A stretch of DNA of 5,581 nt from CBCXVS01 sp965178525 (lineage in GTDB: Bacteria; Tectomicrobia; Entotheonellia; Entotheonellales; Entotheonellaceae), in NCBI GenBank assembly GCA_965178525.1, contig CBCXVS010000396.1, positions 1-5,581 of the forward strand, in the 5' to 3' direction. A program made the translations under genes and the position numbers. The notes below the pieces were generated by a model. That model searched no databases and was not told the DNA's origin. It saw nothing but the letters and a program-made list of their open reading frames with translations. Of the stretch, positions 1 through 4,952 are shown piece by piece. The stretch's first letter is position 1. Every line of letters begins with the position of its first letter.

Positions 1-51
1 AGCCCGGGCGTCCTGGCGGTCCGCGCCCCGGAAATGATGAACACGGGATCC

Positions 52-80
52 GCGAAGGACGCGAAGGGGCGCGAAGGGTA
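52..80. repeat. Short tandem repeat, three GCGAAGG units
   Basis: Three consecutive 9-10 nt units begin GCGAAGG (52-60, 61-70, 71-80) with small differences at their ends. They lie just beyond the stop codon of the GH15 gene. Only 97 nt of this gap are inside the window. The rest of 1-97 shows no gene that can be supported. The function is unknown, and the array is too short to rule out chance. Confidence 0.45.
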
Positions 81-97
81 CGGATGCCTGACGTCTG

Positions 98-1432
98 CTA
101 GGCGAGTTTGCGATCCAGGTTATACGCGGCGCTAATGAGCCCGAGATGTGTGAATGCCTGCGGATAATTGCCCAGATGCTCGCCTCGGGGACCGAGTTCT
201 TCGGCATAGAGCCCGAGATGATTGGCGTAGCCTAGCATTTTCTCGAAGTTAAAACGGGCGCCTTGTAGGTCACCGGCACGGGCTAGGCATTCGACGTACC
301 AAAAGGAGCACATGTTGAAGGTCCCCTCCTCGCCGGCGAGCCCATCGGACGCCGCGTCGCCCATCTTATAGCGGTAGACCAGCGAGTCATCGACGAGGTC
401 TTCCTGGATGGCTTGCATGGTCGAGAGCCAACGCGGGTCGGTGGGACCCACGAAGAACGTCATGGGCATCATCAGACTGGCGGCATCGACGGTGGTGGAC
501 CCTTTGTGTTGCACAAAGGTCTTGCGTCCGGGATCCCAAAAGTTCTCAAAAATTTTGAGGTAAATGTCGTTCTGCACCTTGTGCCAGCGATCGAGTGGGG
601 CGGGAAACGAACGCTTCTGCGCCAGTCGGATACCCCGGTTGATGGCGACCCAACACATGAGGCGTGAATACAGAAATTCCTGTTGACCGCCTCGTACTTC
701 CCAAATGCCTTCGTCCTTCAGGCACCAGTGGTCACAGACCCAATCGATTAATCGTACGAGGTTGGTCCAGAAATCGTAGGAAATAAGATTGCCGTATTTG
801 TTGGAGAGGTAGACCGAGTCCATGAGTTCGCCGTAGATGTCGAGTTGCAGCTGATCGTAGGCCCCATTGCCAATGCGGACGGGGGATGACTGTTTGTAGC
901 CTTCGAGGTGGGTCAGACTGGACTCCGTGAGTTCGTGGCGGCCATCGATACCGTACATAATCTGCAGCGAGCCGTCAGGATTGAGTTCGCCGCAGCGCTC
1001 CTCGATCCAGTGCATGAAGGCCGCGGCTTCCTCCGTGTAGCCTAGACGTATGAGTCCGTAGAGGGTGAAAGAGGCATCCCGAATCCAGGCGTAGCGGTAG
1101 TCCCAGTTGCGCTCACCGCCGATCTCTTCCGGCAGCGCAAAAGTGGGAGCCGCGACGATCGACCCATAGCGTTTCGACGTTAGGAGTTTCAACGTCAACG
1201 CGGAGCGGTTGACCATCTCGCGCCAGCGGCCCCGGTAGGATGAGCGGCCCACCCACCGGTGCCAGAAATTCATCGTGTCTTTAAAGGCACGCGGGACATA
1301 ATCCGGGTCGTTTGACAGCGATTCTGCCCCAGGGCGGGCCTGCTCCAAAATAAAGGCGGCGGTCTCGCCTGTGCCCAGCGTGAATTCGGCAACAGCCGTC
1401 CCATTCTTACCTGTACCGGCACATGCGTGCAC
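98..1432 (-). CDS. GH15 glycoside hydrolase (trehalase/glucoamylase-like), C-terminal catalytic part of a frameshifted gene
   Basis: This is the downstream part of one gene running 98-1899, about 600 codons if the reading frame is restored, which is a normal length for bacterial GH15 proteins. It carries the (alpha/alpha)6-barrel catalytic domain. Using restored-protein numbering, NWDYRYAWIRDAS lies at about 265-277. The likely general acid is Glu401 in IWEVRG, and the likely general base is in YAEELG (Glu567/568), followed by GNYPQAFTH. Family members hydrolyse alpha-linked glucosides such as trehalose or starch and dextrin ends; the substrate cannot be told from sequence. The protein is probably cytoplasmic, as no signal peptide is seen. 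The frame is open upstream only to a GTG at 1430-1432, which has no ribosome site and falls inside the homologous region, so this is not believable as a separate gene. The gene ends in TAG at 98-100. Family assignment is firm; whether the product is functional depends on the frameshift. Confidence 0.88.
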   Translation of the reverse strand: MHACAGTGKNGTAVAEFTLGTGETAAFILEQARPGAESLSNDPDYVPRAFKDTMNFWHRWVGRSSYRGRWREMVNRSALTLKLLTSKRYGSIVAAPTFALPEEIGGERNWDYRYAWIRDASFTLYGLIRLGYTEEAAAFMHWIEERCGELNPDGSLQIMYGIDGRHELTESSLTHLEGYKQSSPVRIGNGAYDQLQLDIYGELMDSVYLSNKYGNLISYDFWTNLVRLIDWVCDHWCLKDEGIWEVRGGQQEFLYSRLMCWVAINRGIRLAQKRSFPAPLDRWHKVQNDIYLKIFENFWDPGRKTFVQHKGSTTVDAASLMMPMTFFVGPTDPRWLSTMQAIQEDLVDDSLVYRYKMGDAASDGLAGEEGTFNMCSFWYVECLARAGDLQGARFNFEKMLGYANHLGLYAEELGPRGEHLGNYPQAFTHLGLISAAYNLDRKLA

Positions 1433-1899
1433 AAACGGAGTGCGGTCTTATCCGGTCCTGCTGACGTGAAGATGACCTCGCCATCCTGCTGTTCCACCTT
1501 GTGGTGGGCTCGGGCGTAATCGAAGCGCGGCTCACACACCATGCGAAAGCGGACTTCGCCCCGAACGGTCTTGGCACGCCGTATCAGGGAGTGCGCCGGA
1601 GCCGAACCGGCCTCGTCTACCGGCATGAAATCCGACACTTCCGCGACGCCTTCTTGTGACAGAAATCGGGTGAGGAGGATGTTCGAATCCGGCAAATACA
1701 TCTGTTTATGCTGGGCTTCTTCCAGCACTGGAGCGAGCCGGAAGTGGCCGCCCTTGCCATGGTCGAGGATCGCGGCAAAGACGGTGGGGGAGTCGAAGTG
1801 CGGGTAGCACATGAAATCGATCGAGCCATCCATACCTACGAGGGCCACGGTATAGAGATCGCCGATGATGCCGTAATTCTCGATGGGCTGATAGGTCAT
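1270..1899 (-). CDS. GH15 glycoside hydrolase, N-terminal part of the frameshifted gene
   Basis: This is the start of the same GH15 gene. ATG at 1897-1899 is preceded by GAGGAG with a 9-nt spacer. Residues 1-163 are typical of the GH15 N-terminal beta-sandwich: MTYQPIENYGIIGDL, then GMDGSIDFMCYPHFDSPTVF, then SDFMPV. The family-like sequence ends at about CTHVPVQ (residues 157-163, near 1411). After that the frame reads an unrelated arginine- and proline-rich tail to a stop at 1270, while the other minus-strand frame takes up the family sequence with GKNGTAVAEFTLGTGETAAF. The genuine coding part of this frame is therefore about 1411-1899, and the tail to 1270 is out of frame. The gene lies 175 nt downstream of the VTT gene on the same strand, with a repeat cluster between them. 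Confidence 0.85.
   Translation of the reverse strand: MTYQPIENYGIIGDLYTVALVGMDGSIDFMCYPHFDSPTVFAAILDHGKGGHFRLAPVLEEAQHKQMYLPDSNILLTRFLSQEGVAEVSDFMPVDEAGSAPAHSLIRRAKTVRGEVRFRMVCEPRFDYARAHHKVEQQDGEVIFTSAGPDKTALRLCTHVPVQVRMGRLLPNSRWAQARPPPLFWSRPALGQNRCQTTRIMSRVPLKTR
1406..1413 (-). other. Frameshift site within the GH15 gene
   Basis: The minus strand reads GTACAGGTAAGAATGGG. Adding one G to the GG at 1410-1411 gives CAG GGT AAG AAT GGG, which joins VPVQ directly to GKNGTAVAEF and restores one 600-residue GH15 protein. A one-base loss in a short G run is the simplest explanation, either a real mutation or a sequencing or assembly error. No slippery heptamer of the X XXY YYZ type lies at the junction, so programmed frameshifting is not favoured. 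Confidence 0.8.
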
Positions 1900-1934
1900 G
1901 GTGCATTGCTCCTCGTACCTGTTGGCGTGATGTA

Positions 1935-2048
1935 CCCTTTTTAGCTATCAGCTGTCAGCCGGAAAGGCAGGAAAAGATCATTCTGTAGCTCCCAAGGGCC
2001 AAGAAGGAATGACGCCGCTCCAGCATAAGTTCGTATCCCTTTTTAGCT
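1935..2048. repeat. Intergenic repeat cluster: 12-nt direct repeat and 16-nt inverted repeat
   Basis: The 12-mer CCCTTTTTAGCT occurs exactly at 1935-1946 and 2037-2048, bounding a 90-nt core. The 16-mer AGCTATCAGCTGTCAG at 1943-1958 is an exact reverse complement of 2061-2076 and also of 2047-2062. The spacer transcript could fold into a large hairpin between the VTT and GH15 genes. The arrangement resembles a small REP- or MITE-like non-coding element, but no family is recognised and no coding content was seen. Confidence 0.65.
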
Positions 2049-2076
2049 GACAGCTGATAGCTGACAGCTGATAGCT
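2045..2076. repeat. Heptamer tandem array (AGCTGAY, four copies plus AGCT)
   Basis: Four perfect 7-nt units alternate AGCTGAC and AGCTGAT and end with a partial AGCT. The array runs into the VTT stop codon: on the minus strand the gene ends GCT TAG, and the TAG (2075-2077) uses the last two bases of the array. Two inverted units of the same heptamer lie at 1943-1956. Each unit contains the AGCT palindrome. The array may form secondary structure at the 3' end of the VTT transcript, but there is no following T-tract that would make it a clear terminator. Confidence 0.75.
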
Positions 2077-2803
2077 AAGCGCCCTTAATTTTCTTATAAA
2101 CCACTGGGATCAGAGCGAGAACAGCGAGGCCGATGAGGGCGATCAGAATTTGCGGCGTGAGAATGCCGCTGGCGCTGAACGCCTCGCCGGAGTCGAAAAT
2201 GCTACCGAGTCCCGCGCCTACGGTCGCGAAGACAAAGGCGCCGGGGATGATGCCGATGCCCGTGCCAATCACATACGTTGACAACGCCACGCCCAAGAAC
2301 GCCGGTAACAGATTGACGACGAAAAAGGGGAACAGGGGCACGAGCCGCAAGACGAGCAAATAGCTCAAGGCATTTTCCTGAAATCCTGCCTCCATTTTTT
2401 GCAACCACGGGCCGGCCTTCGCACGTAGGACGTCGCCGAGCGCCGTTTTGGCGATGAGAAAGAGCGCGGTGGCGCCGACGGTGGCGCTAATGACAATGTA
2501 GATCGTGCCCCAGATGGCCCCGAAAAGAAAGCCGCCGGTGATGCTCAGCACCGCCCCGCCGGGCAGCGAAAACGCTACGGCGACGGCATAGGCGAGCATG
2601 TACACGAGCCCTGCCAGGAGGCCCCATGACTGTACCCAGGCTAGCAGCGCTTCGCGGTTGGCGCGTAAAACGTCGAAGCTTATATAGCGATGCAGGCCAA
2701 GTGCAAAGAAGACCACCAAACCCGCGATCAATACCAACAGGGGTATCAGACGTCCGAACGAGAACGATTTTGCCGGGGTGGCAGGTGAATCAGCCTGTGC
2801 CAT
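2075..2803 (-). CDS. TVP38/TMEM64 family (VTT domain, DedA superfamily) inner-membrane protein
   Basis: This is a 242-residue integral membrane protein, a usual length for the family. The ATG at 2801-2803 has AGGAG with a 7-nt spacer. Hydrophobic segments lie at about 18-37, 60-80, 83-118, 147-170, 172-200 and 217-236. The VTT core is visible as SLPGGAVLSITGGFLFG (79-95), followed by a small-residue helix, and as RLVPLFPFFVVNLLPAF (153-169), followed by a glycine-rich helix GIGIIPGAFVFATVGAGLG. The family holds re-entrant loops, and some members are implicated in lipid scrambling or membrane homeostasis. The substrate of this protein is unknown. It has no evident functional link to the GH15 gene downstream. 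A 220-nt gap separates it from the cupredoxin-like gene upstream, and no convincing promoter was found for it in that gap. Confidence 0.88.
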   Translation of the reverse strand: MAQADSPATPAKSFSFGRLIPLLVLIAGLVVFFALGLHRYISFDVLRANREALLAWVQSWGLLAGLVYMLAYAVAVAFSLPGGAVLSITGGFLFGAIWGTIYIVISATVGATALFLIAKTALGDVLRAKAGPWLQKMEAGFQENALSYLLVLRLVPLFPFFVVNLLPAFLGVALSTYVIGTGIGIIPGAFVFATVGAGLGSIFDSGEAFSASGILTPQILIALIGLAVLALIPVVYKKIKGA

Positions 2804-2824
2804 GATGCGTCTCCTATGAAAAAA

Positions 2825-2839
2825 GGACTGAGGACTGAG
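2825..2839. repeat. Short heptamer repeat (GGACTGA twice plus G)
   Basis: GGACTGAGGACTGAG is two 7-nt units plus one base. It sits about 10 nt upstream of the VTT ribosome binding site on the minus strand. Its period equals that of the AGCTGAY array at the other end of the gene, although the unit differs. The function is unknown. Confidence 0.4.
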
Positions 2840-2930
2840 TCAAAGACGTTTTTCCTCATTTCCGGGCGCTGCAGGTGCGGCATGACGACTCCTACGTGAA
2901 AGTCCATAGCCACATAGACGAAGTCTCTAG

Positions 2931-2993
2931 CCGTAGGATGGGTGGGGCGTGCCAGGCGTCATGAGCACATCCTGCCGAGGAACCACCCTACGG
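2931..2993. repeat. 63-nt imperfect palindromic element between the cupredoxin-like and VTT genes
   Basis: The left arm CCGTAGGATGGGTGG (2931-2945) pairs with the right arm CCACCCTACGG (2983-2993) over 11 bp, with a 4-nt bulge in the left arm. A shorter inner pair, GGATG (2936-2940) and CATCC (2968-2972), offers an alternative fold. It starts about 30 nt past the cupredoxin-like stop codon, so it could form a 3' hairpin on that mRNA. There is no T-run, so a simple intrinsic terminator is not supported. The ends resemble dispersed GTAGGRTGGGT-type palindromes known from many bacterial genomes, a resemblance recalled and not tested. Confidence 0.5.
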
Positions 2994-3023
2994 AACACGA
3001 TTGACAAGGCTGTACATCTCCGC

Positions 3024-3497
3024 TTACTTTTTCACAACGATAGGATAGTCTGGTGTGGGATTGAGGGGGCATGAATAGACATAGGACCCCTCTTTGAGGT
3101 CAATGTGGTAATCTTGGGTCTTGCCAGTGATCAGACCCCCGCCTGAGACTTTGGGTAGCGTTAAGCGGCCAAAACCGCTACCGCGCAGGTAAAATCCCAG
3201 CTCATAGGGGACGTTTTTGTTCATCACCCGGAAGATGTAGGGGCCGGGCTTCAATTCCAGCGGTTTGGAGGCGTTGAGACGTTTGTTGCCGGTTTTGCGG
3301 TTGATGGCTTTGCAATTCGTGGCAGAGTGGGTCTGGAAACCGTGGTCCTGGCCTTCCGGTTCGACGAACTGACAGCCCGTCTGCGTAAGTGTGATGACAG
3401 TGGGCGCTGCCTGTGCAGCACCAACGGCGAATATCACCAGGGCAAGAGCACTGAGGACGCTGAATACGGCGCAATGAAGCGGGCGGGTACGGGTCAT
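3024..3497 (-). CDS. Secreted cupredoxin-like protein with a degenerate copper site
   Basis: The start is ATG at 3495-3497, preceded by AGGAGG with an 8-nt spacer; an in-frame ATG eight codons earlier lies upstream of that site and is not favoured. The product has 157 residues. Residues 1-30 form a Sec signal peptide (RTR positive end, hydrophobic stretch, cleavage after AQA). The mature part of about 127 residues has a cupredoxin-like pattern: LELKPGPYIFRVMNKNVPYELGFYL (80-104) and EGSYVYSCPLNPTPDYPIVV (136-155). In plastocyanin-type proteins the ligands are His, then Cys-x2-His, then Met. Here the matching positions appear to be Tyr98, Cys143, Asn146 and Tyr151, so normal type 1 copper binding is unlikely. 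Cys42 and Cys62 could form a disulfide. The gene lies 108 nt downstream of the anti-sigma gene and has its own ECF-type promoter. Its role is unknown; a periplasmic stress or metal-related protein is an inference. The fold call is moderate because it rests on motif spacing only. Confidence 0.72.
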   Translation of the reverse strand: MTRTRPLHCAVFSVLSALALVIFAVGAAQAAPTVITLTQTGCQFVEPEGQDHGFQTHSATNCKAINRKTGNKRLNASKPLELKPGPYIFRVMNKNVPYELGFYLRGSGFGRLTLPKVSGGGLITGKTQDYHIDLKEGSYVYSCPLNPTPDYPIVVKK

Positions 3498-3566
3498 GAT
3501 GATTACCTCCTGAGCATACAAGGTTCACAGCATCGACCGAGCGATATATGTCTCTCTGTTTCTTTG

Positions 3567-3591
3567 GACGCCTGGCACAGGAAAAGGTTAC
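3567..3591 (-). promoter_or_regulatory. Candidate ECF-sigma promoter for the cupredoxin-like gene
   Basis: On the minus strand, GTAACC (3586-3591) is followed after 15 nt by CGTC (3567-3570), a typical ECF layout of an AAC-containing -35 box and a CGT-type -10 box. Initiation would fall near 3560, giving a leader of about 60 nt before the ATG at 3497. An ECF sigma gene lies immediately upstream in the same direction, so local control by that sigma factor is likely. This is motif-based. Confidence 0.6.
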
Positions 3592-3607
3592 AAGAAAATG
3601 TAACCTT
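3584..3607 (-). terminator. Perfect 8-bp hairpin at the end of the anti-sigma gene (weak terminator or operator)
   Basis: AAGGTTAC (3584-3591) and GTAACCTT (3600-3607) form an 8-bp stem with an 8-nt loop. On the minus strand the second arm runs directly into a short T run (CCTTTTCC), so it could act as a weak intrinsic terminator after the anti-sigma gene. It overlaps that gene's TAA stop (3606-3608). The downstream arm contains the GTAACC -35 box of the candidate ECF promoter, so the same dyad could instead be a protein-binding operator. Confidence 0.5.
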
Positions 3608-3890
3608 AACACCCTGGCGACGGGAAGCCGTGTATCGTCTTGTGTAGAAATTGCCGCACCCGGTGGCGCATTTCATTGGGGAGTTGCTCATAGGACAGGG
3701 AACGCGTCACACGCAGGGTTCCGGTATAGGTGTTCATAAAGGCGGTGCAATCCGTGCAGCCACGCAGATGCGCTTCGAATATGCCGGCCGTCTCCGAGTC
3801 CATCACGCCGCTGATGTAGTCGATAATGGCCTCCGTGACTTTTTGGCAGGTCCAGTGGCTTGTCGAGGCCGCGTGTGTATTGTCTTTCAT
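3606..3890 (-). CDS. Anti-sigma factor with zinc-binding zf-HC2 (ZAS) domain
   Basis: This is a 94-residue soluble protein without a membrane segment. It has the ZAS pattern: Cys15 near the N-terminus (HWTCQKVTEAIIDYISGVMD), then His41-x3-Cys45-x2-Cys48 in HLRGCTDC. Such proteins bind the ECF sigma factor encoded next to them and release it on a signal. In several family members, oxidation of the zinc-binding cysteines is the trigger; whether that holds here is inference. The gene starts 27 nt after the sigma stop codon, so the two are almost certainly co-transcribed. The ATG at 3888-3890 has only a weak, distant AAGGGA site, which suggests translational coupling. An eight-codon reading frame starting at ATG 3910-3912 ends in an ATGA overlap with this start and could serve such coupling. 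The helical C-terminal part (about 60-88) has no clear homology by eye. Confidence 0.88.
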   Translation of the reverse strand: MKDNTHAASTSHWTCQKVTEAIIDYISGVMDSETAGIFEAHLRGCTDCTAFMNTYTGTLRVTRSLSYEQLPNEMRHRVRQFLHKTIHGFPSPGC

Positions 3891-3917
3891 AAGCGTGGAT
3901 TCCCTTCGGTCATGTCC

Positions 3918-4538
3918 TCATGCCGGCAGGTTGCCAAGCGAGGCCGCGGGCTGTCCGCGCAAAAAGAGGCGGGCGCGATGCAAGCGCGATTTGACGGCCG
4001 GCACGCTGAGCCCGAGGATGGCGCCCGTTTCCCGCTGTGAGAGTCCTTCCAGGTCGTTCAGCACCACGACCGCTTTGTCCAGCGGGCGCAGCGTCTCGAT
4101 CGCTTGCCGCAGCAACTGGCAGGATTGTTCGCGAACGAGAGCGCTTTCGAGGTCGTGGGACCAATCGATGATGGGCCGTTCCCGGTGATGGCCATCTTCT
4201 ATGAATTGGGGGAGATAATCATCGATCAACACTTCCTGACGCCGCGTCCGGCGGCGCAGCCGGCTGATCGCCGCATTCGTCGTGAGACGATAGAGCCAGG
4301 TCGAGACGGCAGAGTCGCCGCGAAACGTCTGGGCCTTTTCATACAGCGTGAGGAACACTTCCTGCATAATTTCCTCCGCTTCGGCCTCATTGCCAAGCAA
4401 ATACATCGCCTGGCGGTATATCCTGGGACTGTGGCGCTCAAACAATACTTCAAAGGCGGTCACATCGCCTGCTTGCACCTGCTGCATGAGCTGGGGCTCA
4501 TCGGCGGTGGCCTGTCGGTTCGGTTTTTCCCCGGGCAT
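3918..4538 (-). CDS. ECF-type RNA polymerase sigma factor (sigma-70 family)
   Basis: From ATG at 4536-4538 the product has 206 residues, normal for an ECF sigma factor. This ATG has AAAGG with a suitable spacer of about 8 nt, while the in-frame GTG three codons earlier (4545-4547) overlaps that same site and is not favoured. Region 2 spans about 25-98, with AFEVLFERHSPRIYRQA, the acidic stretch AEAEEIMQEVFLTLYEK and TWLYRLTTNAAISRLRRR. Region 4 spans about 145-193, with the helix-turn-helix LSQRETGAILGLSVPAVKSR. Regions 1 and 3 are lacking, as expected for ECF proteins. It directs RNA polymerase to a dedicated promoter set and is held by the anti-sigma factor encoded just downstream. The nearest plausible target is the GTAACC/CGTC promoter of the cupredoxin-like gene. 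No GTAACC-type box was found upstream of this gene, so autoregulation is not evident. The exact ECF subgroup was not determined. Confidence 0.93.
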   Translation of the reverse strand: MPGEKPNRQATADEPQLMQQVQAGDVTAFEVLFERHSPRIYRQAMYLLGNEAEAEEIMQEVFLTLYEKAQTFRGDSAVSTWLYRLTTNAAISRLRRRTRRQEVLIDDYLPQFIEDGHHRERPIIDWSHDLESALVREQSCQLLRQAIETLRPLDKAVVVLNDLEGLSQRETGAILGLSVPAVKSRLHRARLFLRGQPAASLGNLPA

Positions 4539-4586
4539 CGCTGGCACCTTTCCGTTCCGCGCATGGCTTCACTTCGCGTATGTCGA

Positions 4587-4615
4587 ACGCTAACAGGCGG
4601 CTCTCGTAGTGTCAA
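4587..4615 (-). promoter_or_regulatory. Housekeeping (sigma-70) promoter of the sigma/anti-sigma operon
   Basis: On the minus strand, a consensus TTGACA (4610-4615) is followed by 17 nt and TAGCGT (4587-4592), with TG one base upstream of the -10 box (extended -10). Transcription would start near 4580, about 40 nt before the ATG at 4538. This fits continuous low-level synthesis of the sigma and anti-sigma pair. Confidence 0.68.
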
Positions 4616-4952
4616 GACAGTAGACCACGCCAGCGATACGGGCACCCTCTTTTTTTTGGAGTGCCTGAGGTCCTTGCGGTTAGACGCCCAATGTATATCA
4701 AAGATGCGGGAAAATTCTTGTACGCCGGACTTGACCCTCCCTGCATAGTATGATGCAATACCGCGGTGGAAACAGGTCTGCATAGTCGACTCATAAAACT
4801 GGGTACTTGATGGTCTCTGACGTGCACACGCTACCTATGCGATTGCCGCTAGCGCTTTTGACACCACTTCTTCCATCTTGGCTACCCCTTCTGCATGCTA
4901 TCCGCAGACCGTTAAGTTGTCCTTACTCAACAGTGAAGAAGGAGATATGGCG
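4616..4952. other. Divergent intergenic region between the sigma operon and the binding-protein gene
   Basis: No gene was found here. GGCAC (4641-4645) and GTGCC (4661-4665) can form a small stem whose loop holds an eight-T run (4650-4657); it is too short to be called a terminator. No riboswitch or transcription-factor site was recognised. The right part would be the leader of the substrate-binding protein gene, about 190 nt long if the promoter at 4731-4759 is used. Confidence 0.5.
4731..4759 (+). promoter_or_regulatory. Candidate sigma-70 promoter of the substrate-binding protein gene
   Basis: TTGACC (4731-4736) lies 17 nt before TGCAAT (4754-4759), five and four matches of six to consensus. 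A TATGAT at 4749-4754 overlaps but has no matching -35 box. A perfect TTGACA at 4858-4863 is nearer to the gene, but no acceptable -10 box follows it at 16-18 nt. The choice between them is uncertain. Confidence 0.35.

Noticed and set aside
1..50. An open minus-strand frame from about 45 to the window edge (VFIISGARTARTPG), possibly the start of the next gene.
   Set aside because: Too short to judge, with no ATG and no clear ribosome binding site.
1..135. An open plus-strand frame from the window edge to TAA at 133-135, possibly the end of an incoming gene.
   Set aside because: The translation is low-complexity, passes through the GCGAAGG repeat and the GH15 3' end, and resembles no family I know.
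1406..1413. CAGGTAAG at the GH15 frame break matches a eukaryotic 5' splice-site consensus.
   Set aside because: The window is bacterial in every other respect, no 3' splice site or intron length fits, and a one-base loss explains the break fully.
2816..2843. A TTGACT/TTTCAT promoter-like pair just upstream of the VTT gene.
   Set aside because: Transcription would start at or inside the ribosome binding site, and the match depends on the repeat sequence.
2748..2883. A short minus-strand reading frame starting at ATG 2881-2883 (MPHLQRPEMRK) with an AGGAG-like site, overlapping the start of the VTT gene.
   Set aside because: It runs through the GGACTGA repeat and into the VTT coding region in another frame, and its residues look like translated non-coding sequence.
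4104..4748. A long plus-strand open frame of 214 codons opposite the sigma factor gene.
   Set aside because: It is antisense to a clear ECF sigma gene, crosses its promoter region and shows no protein family features.
4878..4897. A sigma-54-like GG/GC pair upstream of the substrate-binding protein gene.
   Set aside because: The spacing between GG and GC is 11 nt, not the required 10, and the flanking bases do not match.
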